From Gilvimarinus japonicus (GTDB taxonomy: Bacteria; Pseudomonadota; Gammaproteobacteria; Pseudomonadales; Cellvibrionaceae), in the NCBI RefSeq assembly GCF_042847215.1, contig NZ_AP031500.1:3162001-3226000 (forward strand): a stretch of DNA of 64,000 nt, in the 5' to 3' direction. The notes under the pieces were generated by a model. It saw only the letters and a list, made by a program, of their open reading frames with translations. It was not told where the DNA came from and made no database searches. Of this stretch, positions 17,590-27,226 are shown one piece after another. The position numbers and the translations under genes are program-made. How positions within the stretch are numbered: position 1 is the stretch's first letter; the number at the start of each line of letters is the position of its first letter.

Positions 17590-19218
17590 CTACTCGCCCG
17601 CTTGCCACCTAGAGGTAATAGGGTAACGCCTATCGCGGCCAAAGCCGCGCTGGGTAATCCTTGGGCCAATGGGTGCCTGACGCCGTTTGTACTCGTTAAT
17701 ATCCACTAGGCGCACAACACGGGTGACATCCTCGCGAGCAAACCCCTCCGCCACAATTTGATCCGCGCTAAAGTCACGCTCTACATACAACGCTAAAATA
17801 GCGTCTAGCACGTCATAAGGGGGCAAAGAGTCCTCATCTTTTTGGTCGGGCGCCAACTCGGCCGAAGGCGGCCGGGTGATCACCGACTCGGGGATCACCT
17901 CGACCGTCGCATTGCGATATTTCGCCAAGCTAAACACCAACGATTTAGGTACATCCTTAAGCGCATCAAAACCACCAGCCATATCGCCATACAAGGTCGA
18001 GTAACCCACGGCCAACTCGCTTTTATTGCCCGTGGTCAACACCAAACAGCCCTTCTTATTTGAGATAGCCATCAACACAACACCGCGACAGCGCGCCTGT
18101 AAGTTCTGCTCGGTTGTCTCCACCGCTGTACCGGCAAACTCATCATTCAACGCGGCCATAAAAGCATCGTACATTGGCTCGATGCTAATAGACTGGTAGC
18201 GCACGCCCATACGCTCGGCTTGATCAGCCGCGTCGGTTTTACTCAACTCAGAGGTGTAGCGAAACGGCATCATGACGGCCTCGACGTTATCAGCGCCCAA
18301 TGCATCGACGGCAATTGCCAGCGTTAACGCCGAATCAATGCCACCAGATAGACCGAGCACGACGCCTTTAAAGCGATTTTTTTGCACGTAATCGCGCAAG
18401 CCCAGCACCAACGCCTGGTACACCGCCGCCAAATTCGAGGGCTCCGGCGCCAAGGAGTGCTGCGCCAGCTCTAACCCGCCGGCGCCACACACTATATTAA
18501 TGGGTAACAAGGCAGGCGCAAATGCGGGCGCACGGGCGCAAACAGTACCGTTGTGATTCACGGCCATAGAGCCTCCGTCAAACACAAGTTCATCCTGCCC
18601 ACCCACCATATTAGTGTAAATAATGGGCATTTTGCCTTCGCGGCTACGCTGCTCAAGCAATTGCTCTCGTTCGCGCGCTTTACCTTGGTGAAAAGGCGAA
18701 GCATTAAGATTTAACATCAAGGTAGCGCCAGCATCGCGCGCCTGAGTCATAGGCTCACTCTGCCAAATGTCTTCACAAATACTTAGGGCTGTCGGAATGC
18801 CTTTTAAATCAAATACACAGACTTTATCACCCGGCACAAAGTAGCGCACCTCATCAAATACTTGATAATTCGGCAAGTGTTGTTTGGCGTACTCGGTAAT
18901 CAGCTGGCCGCCGGCAATCACACCGGCCATATTAAAAATGCGTCCAGCTACCACCCGGGGGTAACCAACAATCAAGGTAATGGGCAGCGCTGCATCGAGC
19001 AACACGTTCAGGGCCCGATCGATACGTAACTGCAACGATGGCCGCAACAACAGGTCTTCTGGCGGGTAACCCGTCAGAGTCAACTCCGGGAACAACACAG
19101 CGTCCGCCGCATATTCATCCAGCGCTCGCTGCGCCTCCCTTAACACCAAACCGGTATTACCCGGAATGTCCCCAACCAGCGTATTTATTTGCGCCATACA
19201 TACGACGACTTTACTCAT
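17590..19218 (-). CDS. nadE: Glutamine-dependent NAD+ synthetase
   Basis: NadE amidates nicotinic acid adenine dinucleotide to NAD+. This is the long, two-domain form. The N-terminal nitrilase-type glutaminase carries the Glu-Lys-Cys triad in PELTLTGYPPEDLLLRP, KQHLPNYQVFDE and LSICEDIW. The C-terminal ammonia-dependent synthetase has the PP-loop GLSGGIDSALTLA and TTGNKSELAVGYSTLYGDM. The longest frame starts at 19287, but the ATG at 19218 (MSKVVVCMAQIN) has GAGGG upstream and begins exactly at the nitrilase domain, giving 542 residues. The other NAD gene in the window is nadD, over 30 kb away. Confidence 0.94.
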   Translation of the reverse strand: MSKVVVCMAQINTLVGDIPGNTGLVLREAQRALDEYAADAVLFPELTLTGYPPEDLLLRPSLQLRIDRALNVLLDAALPITLIVGYPRVVAGRIFNMAGVIAGGQLITEYAKQHLPNYQVFDEVRYFVPGDKVCVFDLKGIPTALSICEDIWQSEPMTQARDAGATLMLNLNASPFHQGKAREREQLLEQRSREGKMPIIYTNMVGGQDELVFDGGSMAVNHNGTVCARAPAFAPALLPINIVCGAGGLELAQHSLAPEPSNLAAVYQALVLGLRDYVQKNRFKGVVLGLSGGIDSALTLAIAVDALGADNVEAVMMPFRYTSELSKTDAADQAERMGVRYQSISIEPMYDAFMAALNDEFAGTAVETTEQNLQARCRGVVLMAISNKKGCLVLTTGNKSELAVGYSTLYGDMAGGFDALKDVPKSLVFSLAKYRNATVEVIPESVITRPPSAELAPDQKDEDSLPPYDVLDAILALYVERDFSADQIVAEGFAREDVTRVVRLVDINEYKRRQAPIGPRITQRGFGRDRRYPITSRWQAGE

Positions 19219-19365
19219 GCCTTGCCCTCTTTGCAGCCAACCCCGATTAAGGCGCCATATTGTCCGATAAAGGCCTGCATTAAGCAAAGCGCAACGATTC
19301 TACCTTGGCGGTAACAGCCTAAATGACCGGCAAAGCCTGCTGACTAAAACAAAATATGTCAGTTC

Positions 19366-19414
19366 ACACTCAAAAATGTGTATTTTTTAATCCGCCTAGA
19401 CCAATTTTGAGTGT
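19366..19414. repeat. 10-bp inverted repeat upstream of pilS
   Basis: ACACTCAAAA at 19366-19375 is repeated in inverted orientation as TTTTGAGTGT at 19405-19414, with 29 bases between that include a T-run. It lies in the 287-base divergent spacer between nadE and pilS. It may be an operator or chance; the arms are perfect but far apart for a simple terminator. Confidence 0.45.
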
Positions 19415-19505
19415 AGGCTGAATCGTTGCACTCAAGCAATGCTGTACAATCGCCTTATCGGCTTTTATCTCAACCAAGCCAACTTTACGGCCCAGAATAA
19501 TACCT

Positions 19506-21110
19506 ATGAAATCCATTAATACAGCGATAGATCCCAGTTATGACCCATATCAACTGTTACGGGTGTACACCTATTATCGCGTGCTATTGGGCAGTTTACT
19601 GCTGTTAATCTATCGCAGTAACCTCGCCAGCAATGTTCTGGGCAGTGAAAACGCCTCGCTGTTCGTCTACACCACCTGGACCTACACCATTGTCAGCCTC
19701 GTCACCTTAATCACTTTGTGGCGCAACAGAAGCACTCCCACGTTACAGCAACGATTTTTGGCCATTCTTAGCGATATCATCAGCATGATCCTAATCATGT
19801 ACGCCAGCGGGGGGGCCACCAGCGGCTTAGGGTATTTGCTTATTGTTGCGGTGGCTGCAGCCGGCATGCTACTACCGGCACAACTTGCGGTATTTATGGC
19901 CGCGCTAGCCACCATTGCGCTTATCGGCGAGAGCCTTGTCCATCACTTGGTTTCAGGAGTGGACTCTAAAGCCTTGTTTGTCGCCGGCTCGCTCGGAGCG
20001 ATGATTTTTATCACGGCGCTAACGTTTCAGTACGTCACCCGTAAAATTAGAGACAGCAGCGACAAGCTGGCGGCACACGCGCAGCATATCGCTCACCTCC
20101 AAAAACTCGCCCGGCTCATTGTCGAGAGAATGCGTACGGGGATCGTCGTACTAAACAAAAACGACGACATCGAGCTAATTAATGAGGCCGCGCAAACCCT
20201 ACTGGGCCTGCAGAACGCAGGTGACGTCAGCTTATCGCTGAACCAAATACCTACCCTCAAGAACCAGCTAGAGCAATGGCGCACCGGCCGTGCACAGGGC
20301 TCTGACATCGTCGACAATCGTTATGGCCCAACCAACGAACTGCGCATTAGCTTAGCCAATCTAGAGCTTGGTAAAACCGAAGATACGCTGGCTTTTATCG
20401 AAGACAACCGCGCCATTATTCAGCAAGCACAGCAGCTAAAGCTCGCCTCGCTCGGGCGTCTTACCGCCAGCATCGCCCACGAAATTCGTAACCCACTTGG
20501 CGCCATTAGTCACGCCAGCCAGCTGCTGGGCGAGTCGCAGCAAATCCCTGACGATGACCGTCGCTTACTTGAGATAATCAGCAACCACACCAAGCGTGTT
20601 AACCAGATTATTGAAAATATTTTACAGGTCTCGCGTCGTAAAACGGCCACGCCAACCACCCTGGAGCTTACCCATTGGGCACAGCAGTTTATCGATGAAC
20701 ACGACCGCGACAGCCAGATGGATATCGGACTGAAATTTGATACCATCCCCGTGCATGCAACGTTCGATGCGAGTCACTTGCAGCAAATACTCACCAACCT
20801 TATCGAAAACGCACTGCGCTACACACCGCAAGATTGCCAAGAGCCGGTGACCTTAGTGATCGGTATCGAACCGAGCCGGCAAACACCTTATATTAAGATC
20901 GTGGACAAAGGGCCAGGAATCGCTCCAGACAACCAAAAACATATCTTTGAGCCCTTTTTTACCACAGAGAGCACTGGCTCAGGCTTGGGACTGTTTATCT
21001 GCCAAGAGCTTTGCGAGGCCAATCAGGCCTTTCTCCACTACCAGTGTGACGATGAGCAACCCAGCTGCTTTATTTTGCAAATGGCACACCCAGACAAGGC
21101 ACAACAATGA
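19506..21110 (+). CDS. pilS: Type IV pilus sensor histidine kinase PilS
   Basis: PilS senses pilin levels in the inner membrane and controls phosphorylation of PilR. The N-terminal 180 residues contain about six membrane helices (for example LLGSLLLLIY, LLIVAVAAAGMLLPAQLAVF, GAMIFITALTF). A degenerate PAS domain (RTGIVVLNKNDDIELINEA) follows. The HisKA motif IAHEIRNPLGAISHASQLL puts the phospho-acceptor at His325. The ATPase domain shows NLIENALRYTP, DKGPGIAPDN and GSGLGLFICQEL. Its stop overlaps the pilR start (ATGA), so both are one operon. pilSR next to the minor-pilin genes is the Pseudomonas arrangement. Confidence 0.94.
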   Translation: MKSINTAIDPSYDPYQLLRVYTYYRVLLGSLLLLIYRSNLASNVLGSENASLFVYTTWTYTIVSLVTLITLWRNRSTPTLQQRFLAILSDIISMILIMYASGGATSGLGYLLIVAVAAAGMLLPAQLAVFMAALATIALIGESLVHHLVSGVDSKALFVAGSLGAMIFITALTFQYVTRKIRDSSDKLAAHAQHIAHLQKLARLIVERMRTGIVVLNKNDDIELINEAAQTLLGLQNAGDVSLSLNQIPTLKNQLEQWRTGRAQGSDIVDNRYGPTNELRISLANLELGKTEDTLAFIEDNRAIIQQAQQLKLASLGRLTASIAHEIRNPLGAISHASQLLGESQQIPDDDRRLLEIISNHTKRVNQIIENILQVSRRKTATPTTLELTHWAQQFIDEHDRDSQMDIGLKFDTIPVHATFDASHLQQILTNLIENALRYTPQDCQEPVTLVIGIEPSRQTPYIKIVDKGPGIAPDNQKHIFEPFFTTESTGSGLGLFICQELCEANQAFLHYQCDDEQPSCFILQMAHPDKAQQ

Positions 21111-22489
21111 GCGAGAAAACCGCATTAGTCATCGATGACGAACCCGACATTCGCGAACTGTTAGAGATTACACTGGGGCGAATGCAAATCGACACACGCA
21201 GCGTCGCGACTATTCGCGACGCCAAGGCACTGCTCGCCAAACAAACATTTTCTTTTTGCTTAACCGACATGAAGCTACCAGACGGCAACGGCTTAGAGAT
21301 TGTCGAACATATTCAGCAGCATCAGCCGCGCATGCCGGTAGCCGTTATAACCGCTCACGGCAACGTCGACATTGCGATTGAATCGATGAAAGCCGGCGCG
21401 TTTGACTTCATCTCTAAACCCGTCGACCTAACAACGCTACGCAAACTTGTTAATACTGCCATCCAATCGGGCGACCTACCCAACGAACCGTCCAACAAAA
21501 CGACCCTACTGACCGGCGAGTCGTCATCCATTGTTCGCCTAAGTGCCAGCATACATAAGCTTGCGCGCTCACAGGCGCCGGTTTATATCAGCGGCGAATC
21601 AGGCTCGGGCAAAGAACTGGTTGCGCACTCCATTCACAACCTGGGTCCGCGGGCAGACGCGCCTTTTATCGCAGTAAACTGCGGTGCCATTCCGCGTGAG
21701 TTGCTTGAAAGCGAATTATTTGGCCACGTCAAAGGCAGCTTTACCGGCGCCCACCAAGACAAACCCGGCCTATTTAAAGCGGCAGAAGGTGGCACATTAT
21801 TTTTTGATGAAGTCGCCGACTTGCCATTGGATATGCAAGTGAAGCTGCTGCGTGCTATTCAAGAAAAAACCGTGCGTCCCGTCGGCGCGGCAGGAGAAAT
21901 AGCCACCGATGTGCGGATTCTCTGCGCCACCCATAAAAGCCTCGAACAAGAAGTCGCTCGAGGCACCTTTCGCCAAGATTTATTCTACCGGCTCAATGTT
22001 ATTCAGCTGGCCGTTCCCGCCTTGCGCGAGCGCCAAGAAGATATCCCCATACTGGCCGAGCGATTACTCAACAAAATAGCGCGCTCGGTAGGGCATGAGC
22101 CACCCGCGTTATCAAGCAAGGCGTTAACGGCTCTTATGGCTTACTCATTTCCAGGCAATGTTCGTGAGCTAGAGAATATTTTAGAACGCGCATTTACCTT
22201 GTGCGAAGGCGATTGTATTGACGAGTCTGACTTACAATTGCCAACCGCAGCCTCTACCATCGCCACCGACGATGCCCCCACAAAAGCTGGCAACAACGCA
22301 AAACCCGACCACTTTCAACGGTGTTTAGAGCATGAATCTCTGGATGAGTATCTAGAAGAGATTGAAAAAGAAGTACTGTGCAGCGCACTGGAGGCTAATC
22401 GCTGGAATAAGACTCAAGCGGCAAAAAAACTAGGCGTGAGCTTTAGGTCGTTACGGTATCGGCTGCAAAAGTTGGGGCTGGATGATTAG
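21107..22489 (+). CDS. pilR: Sigma-54-dependent response regulator PilR
   Basis: PilR activates RpoN-dependent transcription of the major pilin gene and other targets. The receiver domain has the acidic pocket VIDDEPD and phospho-acceptor Asp54 (LTDMKLPDG). The AAA+ domain has Walker A GESGSGKE near 163-170, and the sigma-54 contact loop reads GSFTGA at 210-215 rather than the common GAFTGA; the same serine variant occurs in Pseudomonas PilR. The C-terminus ends with a Fis-type helix-turn-helix (NKTQAAKKLGVSFRSLRYRLQKLGL). The ATG overlaps the pilS stop by four bases. It converges on the pilus minor-pilin operon. Confidence 0.95.
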   Translation: MSEKTALVIDDEPDIRELLEITLGRMQIDTRSVATIRDAKALLAKQTFSFCLTDMKLPDGNGLEIVEHIQQHQPRMPVAVITAHGNVDIAIESMKAGAFDFISKPVDLTTLRKLVNTAIQSGDLPNEPSNKTTLLTGESSSIVRLSASIHKLARSQAPVYISGESGSGKELVAHSIHNLGPRADAPFIAVNCGAIPRELLESELFGHVKGSFTGAHQDKPGLFKAAEGGTLFFDEVADLPLDMQVKLLRAIQEKTVRPVGAAGEIATDVRILCATHKSLEQEVARGTFRQDLFYRLNVIQLAVPALRERQEDIPILAERLLNKIARSVGHEPPALSSKALTALMAYSFPGNVRELENILERAFTLCEGDCIDESDLQLPTAASTIATDDAPTKAGNNAKPDHFQRCLEHESLDEYLEEIEKEVLCSALEANRWNKTQAAKKLGVSFRSLRYRLQKLGLDD

Positions 22490-22498
22490 TCCAGCCCC
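22474..22498. terminator. Hairpin over the pilR stop codon, between convergent transcripts
   Basis: GGGGCTGGA (22474-22482) and TCCAGCCCC (22490-22498) form a perfect 9-bp stem with a 7-base loop containing the pilR TAG. No U-tract follows on the plus strand, so termination is plausible but not certain; the site lies between the convergent pilR and pilE-like genes. Confidence 0.5.
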
Positions 22499-22511
22499 GG
22501 ACACTATCAGC

Positions 22512-22901
22512 TTACCAACAATTTTTAGGGTCTGGGTTTGGCGTTTTTTGGCCTAAGTTGTTCAAGCCCATAGTGTTAATACAGCCGGTGTCTCCAGTTT
22601 GTGGGGCTTTAACCGCCGTAGCCGTCAAACTGTAGGTCGAGGTATTTGCATTCAGAGCAATAGTATAAAACTCCTCAGGTGAAGTGGTATCAATTTGGCA
22701 ATTTGCATAGGAGTTATCCAAAGTATAACAGCGTTGCAACTGCTGCGCAGCATCATTCAACGCCACTTTGGCGTCGGCCCGATTGCTTTTTCGTATACTG
22801 CCCATATAAGAGGGGTATGCAATAGCCGCCAAAATCCCCACAATCGCTACCACAATCATAAGCTCAATAAGGGTAAACCCCCGACTTGACTCTTTTTTCA
22901 C
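22512..22901 (-). CDS. pilE: Type IV pilin-like minor pilin (PilE family)
   Basis: This 129-residue prepilin has a short leader ending in Gly followed by FTLIELMIVVAIVGILAAIAYPSY, the class III signal with Phe+1 and Glu+5. It is cleaved and N-methylated by PilD. The C-terminal part has four cysteines (RCYTLDNSYANCQ, DTGCINT and the terminal NCW), likely forming two disulfides. The start is a GTG at 22901, with GAGGG seven bases upstream. It is the last gene of the minor-pilin operon, behind pilY1, as pilE is in Pseudomonas. It is a minor pilin by position; a major pilin role cannot be excluded from sequence alone. Confidence 0.88.
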   Translation of the reverse strand: MKKESSRGFTLIELMIVVAIVGILAAIAYPSYMGSIRKSNRADAKVALNDAAQQLQRCYTLDNSYANCQIDTTSPEEFYTIALNANTSTYSLTATAVKAPQTGDTGCINTMGLNNLGQKTPNPDPKNCW

Positions 22902-22913
22902 AACGTTTCCCTC

Positions 22914-25900
22914 TTATTGAATTTGTCGCCAACTTTGACGGCCCTTCACAATACTCGGATCTTCCTGACAGGCAATTTCCGTGCTGCCATCGGTATTTTG
23001 TTTAATAATATAAGGTTCGCCATCACAGGGGCCACAGCTCGCCCCCTCACAAACAACAGGGCCAGTCAGCTCAGTAAGGTTTTCTTCCCTCTCACCTGGT
23101 GGCTTGTTATCACAATCAGGTCCTGTACAAGGTTCTCCACAATCAGGTCCTGTACAAGGTTCTCCACAATCAGGTCCTGTACAAGGCCGTTCAAACGGTC
23201 CGTTGCCTACCCCAGCTAAACGCATTAACCAACTGCTGCCACCAAAATCACATGGACTGGCCGAAGGTATGACCGTGGGAAAGATTAGCTGATCAAAAGT
23301 TAAAATAGGCTTGCTGTCGACACGCTCCCCCCCAACGGTATTAAAGTCCAACAACCAGCCATTATAGGTGTCCCAATCGATCTCGTAGCCATTATCACCT
23401 TCGCCTTCATAAACTTGTCGTGTGGTTCCTGTTTCCGTGGTAATCCTTTTAGGAAGCAACTCATCACGTCCCACCAAAGCCCCCTCGTCGGCAATCCCAT
23501 AGAAGCTTTGCTCTGAGGTAGAGCTCAGATCACCCTCGGTTAAATACCGACCAGTGCCAAAGTACACCATGGTAGGCGGTGTGACGGGAGAAATTACCGG
23601 GTTTAAGCCTAATACAGGTGCCGCCGTAATCGGTTGGGAATTGCCCTCACTACCTTTCGCTTCAAAAAGCACATAATCCAACGTGTTATCCATTAGGTTG
23701 AACTTATACATATTCCCAGCTAAATCGCCAGCATAAGCAAAACGAGCTAAAAAACCACTACCGGTCCTTATAGAAGGTTCAGCCAAGCCATTATCACCAC
23801 CCACATCTGTTTCTATATAGGTAGGGGTATAACTACCATCCAGCGGAATAATCACCAAACGGGACTTGCGATCATCGCTATTGTAGCCGTTGCCGGTAAC
23901 GATAGCCCAGCTGCCATCGGCCATGGGCGCGATAATCGGTGTGCCGGTAATATTGCCAATTTTTGGAGCATTTTTCTCGTTAAGCTCAAACAAAATATTC
24001 TCGGCATCAAAGCCGGCTGGATCTGTTACGTCGAGCGCAAATAACCCTTTACCGCCTGCCCCTAAGGTGCCTACTAAAATGGTGCGCCAACCGCCGTTAG
24101 TACCGCCGATATAGGCATCGCCCACAAAAAGTTGGCCGTCAACGGAATATTGATGTTCACTTAAAGAGCCTCCATAAGCTTTATCACTCATAGCCTCAAG
24201 TTGCTCATAAACCGTAGAGGGAATATAAGCAAACTCCTCTGCCCCATTACTAGCGTTAAAGGCGTGCAACATGCCGTCGTTGGCACCCACAAATACGGTT
24301 TCTGAATCTTTGCCAGCAACAAAAGTCCTATAGCTATCTTGGCCATTGCCATCAAAAATACTCATGCCAAAACCGTAGTCTTGAGAACCCGCAAATTTGG
24401 GACTGGAATTAACGATATCCCCAAGCAAGGTATCGCGCTCACGGAAACCAGGCACCGCCGCCCCTGCTACCCAGCTGGCACGCTCCTCACCAAATCCGTC
24501 ATCACCATTTAAAGCTATTGTTTGCGATTGGCTCAAATTGCCCCATTCAAAAGCGACACCGTTCTCGTCATCGTCATTGTATGTCCACAGATTACGACTA
24601 GAAGCCTCCGGCATCATCTGGGCAGCCGACCAAATAACCGAACCAAAACCACTATCAGTGACTGGAATAGCCTTCAGATCACCCGTCCAGCCTTCGGTAT
24701 TAAAGCTGGCCTGGAAGGTCATGGTATCTGTACCCACCTGAGTAGAGTTTGCCGCAGCCACGGCGCTGGCTGAGCCCAGACCGCTTACAAAAGTGTCAAA
24801 AGCCTTTCTCAGGGATTCGACCAACTCACCTGGGTCGGTGGCATAGAAGTAGCTTTTATCCGGATAACCTGCGTCAGGTTCAGTCAGCTCATTGCCATTC
24901 TCATCTTCTTTCGGAAAGCCTCCCCACTTGGCGGCATAATAGAGCGGCTGCTCCAATGGCTTAGCCGTCGAGGTACCAATGTCAAAGTTTTGAGTCGTTG
25001 CACTTGCGTAGCTACTGGTGCACCGACCTTTGTAGGAGTCTCGACAATGACACTGATTAGATCCCGAGCTGCTACAGCTTAATGCAGAATTAATCGGATT
25101 ATCGTACGAGAAATGGTTAATTCCCGAATGGACATGAAAACCATCTTGGGTAGTACCACTAATGACATAACCAAACCCCATGCTATTAGGCGTGGATTGA
25201 GCAATTACCTGAGTAGTAACATCAACTTCCGTGGCCGTCACGCGATAATTGACAACGCCCCACATATCTTGGTCAAAGTCGCCTCCCTGCTCGCTGTCCT
25301 CCCAGTTAACATAAAGTTGACCGTCATATACTTCACCCTCGTGATCCTGCGCAATCACTTTAAAATCTACAATTGCACAGTTAGCATCGGGTGTGGGTGT
25401 GGTATTTCGGCAAGCAGGCTGAATACTCACTGTCTTGCCCGCCACGCCTGGCACCGGAATATCCACCCGAGGTACGGCGGGCGCCAAGGCCACACCAAAA
25501 GTTTGTACAGGTTCTCTATTTTCTGAAATACCGTTAAGCCTAGCATGGTATGCAAGCCCGGCGATTTGGTAGCTCCCACCTAGTCTCGGAGCATCTGGAC
25601 ACGTACCTTTCACGTTTGAAAGGCTACTGATAGTTTTTGCAGTACAGAGCTGATCATTGTTGCTACCGGACTCACCTACGTAGAACTGATTACCGTGAAT
25701 CGACTCATTACCACCAACAATATTAGTTAAAGCGTCGAGAGTTTTACCACCTGCGATATCACTAAAACCGCCCAACTGATCAGAGTCATACGAGCTAGTG
25801 GAAGCATTAAACTGCAAAACGCTTAAGGGGGCACAATAGTTCACCGCCTCATCAATCGGGTCTTGCCAATCAACGCTTACCAACCCATCGATATAGTTAT

Positions 25901-27182
25901 TATCATTAACCGAAAAATTGGCATTTTTGCCCGCCAAATACCGTAGGGACTCCAAGTACATTTCGGATTGAGGATTACCCCAGTTGCTACAGCTTCCGTC
26001 ACCGAAAGACGCCATCTCCCAGGGGCAGTTATCAGTGCTATTATATTGTCCCGAGCTAAAGCTATAACGCGAGATACGTATAGCATCCAGCGTACCTACA
26101 ATCCCCAAACCATTTGCAGGGAGTTTAAATGTACCATTTGTATTAATTTCATCCGTAATAGAACTTGCATTTTTACGCAGCACACCACCGGACTTGTTCT
26201 TACCGTAAGATCCGGTAATCAGGCCAAAGTATACTTTATCGTCTTCACCATATTCTTGCAGCAAACCTATCGGCTTTAAACCACCGCCCGCGTACGCTAG
26301 GCAACCCTCGTTATTCTCTTCATCCATGTGATTTGGGTTACATACTTCAACGCGAACAATTAAATCATCCAGCCTTGCAGAGCTCTTTTTTGGGCTATCA
26401 GAGTAAGCATTAATACCCGACAACGAAGATTCATTGTCGTTACTGCCATTTCCCCAGCGGCATTGCCACCCCTCGTTACTCGCCCACAAAGAGTAATTGC
26501 CTTTTGCCACCTGCATCAAAGGCGGTGAGTTTACATCTTGAGATTGTTGGTCTCTGTTGCTAGGGTCCGTGGTATTACAGATAGTAATGCCCGAGGCGGC
26601 AATGCTGTCGTCGCCCGTAGGTACGCTATAGGGCGTCAGACTAGATAAGTCCGAACCGTTATAATACTTGGCAAATGAGTGGGCATCCTGCGTCAACATT
26701 GCACGCTCTAGAATGGTGCTGCCCGCTTCATCTGTCGAACGTTTGCCGCCATATAAAATTTTACGCACGGTATCTATCCGAGTCATAGTTGACCAGTTCA
26801 GAAAGTTACCACTCCAATTATTACCCGAACAATAATGATCACCGGTATTGCCGGTTGGCCGAAACGCGCCGCCAGCGTGCTTGTAACATTTGTTTTCGTC
26901 AAAATAACCGTAATATGACAAATCATTGTCGTAAGTTGTATCGGCATAACCATCGCCGTCTAAATCAGAATAATCATCGTAGGCCTTAAAGAAAAGCTGA
27001 TGATCGTTAGACATATTCAACATCATGATAGGCCGCACGGGCTGAGCCAAAAACAGTGGCGATTGAGCTAAGTTAATGGCAGAGACAGAGTGTACTGTTC
27101 CTAGCGCCAACAACGCGGAACAAACAGCCAATAAAGTTTTCGCCGACAACGAAAACCTGGACAGAGCTTTTTTCCCAAACAT
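22914..27182 (-). CDS. pilY1: Type IV pilus tip/biogenesis factor PilY1
   Basis: PilY1 is a large secreted protein at the pilus tip that supports pilus extension, adhesion and surface sensing. The C-terminal half holds the PilY1 beta-propeller, recognised by VGANDGMLHAFNASNG and GTLGAGGKGLFALDVTDP. The N-terminal region opens with a signal peptide (LLAVCSALLALGTVHSVSA) and a calcium-loop-like DDYSDLDGDGYADTTYD. I see no clear DxSxS MIDAS of a von Willebrand A domain. The longest frame begins at 27227, overlapping the pilX stop; the ATG at 27182 (MFGKKALSRF) has GGGAG nine bases upstream and a better signal peptide. Near the C-terminus is a Cys-rich nonapeptide repeat. Confidence 0.9.
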   Translation of the reverse strand: MFGKKALSRFSLSAKTLLAVCSALLALGTVHSVSAINLAQSPLFLAQPVRPIMMLNMSNDHQLFFKAYDDYSDLDGDGYADTTYDNDLSYYGYFDENKCYKHAGGAFRPTGNTGDHYCSGNNWSGNFLNWSTMTRIDTVRKILYGGKRSTDEAGSTILERAMLTQDAHSFAKYYNGSDLSSLTPYSVPTGDDSIAASGITICNTTDPSNRDQQSQDVNSPPLMQVAKGNYSLWASNEGWQCRWGNGSNDNESSLSGINAYSDSPKKSSARLDDLIVRVEVCNPNHMDEENNEGCLAYAGGGLKPIGLLQEYGEDDKVYFGLITGSYGKNKSGGVLRKNASSITDEINTNGTFKLPANGLGIVGTLDAIRISRYSFSSGQYNSTDNCPWEMASFGDGSCSNWGNPQSEMYLESLRYLAGKNANFSVNDNNYIDGLVSVDWQDPIDEAVNYCAPLSVLQFNASTSSYDSDQLGGFSDIAGGKTLDALTNIVGGNESIHGNQFYVGESGSNNDQLCTAKTISSLSNVKGTCPDAPRLGGSYQIAGLAYHARLNGISENREPVQTFGVALAPAVPRVDIPVPGVAGKTVSIQPACRNTTPTPDANCAIVDFKVIAQDHEGEVYDGQLYVNWEDSEQGGDFDQDMWGVVNYRVTATEVDVTTQVIAQSTPNSMGFGYVISGTTQDGFHVHSGINHFSYDNPINSALSCSSSGSNQCHCRDSYKGRCTSSYASATTQNFDIGTSTAKPLEQPLYYAAKWGGFPKEDENGNELTEPDAGYPDKSYFYATDPGELVESLRKAFDTFVSGLGSASAVAAANSTQVGTDTMTFQASFNTEGWTGDLKAIPVTDSGFGSVIWSAAQMMPEASSRNLWTYNDDDENGVAFEWGNLSQSQTIALNGDDGFGEERASWVAGAAVPGFRERDTLLGDIVNSSPKFAGSQDYGFGMSIFDGNGQDSYRTFVAGKDSETVFVGANDGMLHAFNASNGAEEFAYIPSTVYEQLEAMSDKAYGGSLSEHQYSVDGQLFVGDAYIGGTNGGWRTILVGTLGAGGKGLFALDVTDPAGFDAENILFELNEKNAPKIGNITGTPIIAPMADGSWAIVTGNGYNSDDRKSRLVIIPLDGSYTPTYIETDVGGDNGLAEPSIRTGSGFLARFAYAGDLAGNMYKFNLMDNTLDYVLFEAKGSEGNSQPITAAPVLGLNPVISPVTPPTMVYFGTGRYLTEGDLSSTSEQSFYGIADEGALVGRDELLPKRITTETGTTRQVYEGEGDNGYEIDWDTYNGWLLDFNTVGGERVDSKPILTFDQLIFPTVIPSASPCDFGGSSWLMRLAGVGNGPFERPCTGPDCGEPCTGPDCGEPCTGPDCDNKPPGEREENLTELTGPVVCEGASCGPCDGEPYIIKQNTDGSTEIACQEDPSIVKGRQSWRQIQ
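23111..23187. repeat. 27-bp tandem repeat inside pilY1, about 2.9 copies
   Basis: A 27-base unit (CACAATCAGGTCCTGTACAA followed by seven more bases) begins at 23111, 23138 and 23165, with almost no differences between copies. On the coding strand it gives the nonapeptide EPCTGPDCG three times. The in-frame length allows copy number to change without a frameshift. Confidence 0.95.
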
Positions 27183-27226
27183 GACATTATGCTCCCAAAG
27201 TAAATGAATAGCCCGATGTATCACCA

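Noticed and set aside
23111..23187. Three evenly spaced repeats that resemble a short CRISPR array
   Set aside because: Units are contiguous 27-mers without unique spacers and lie in frame inside pilY1; they are a coding tandem repeat.
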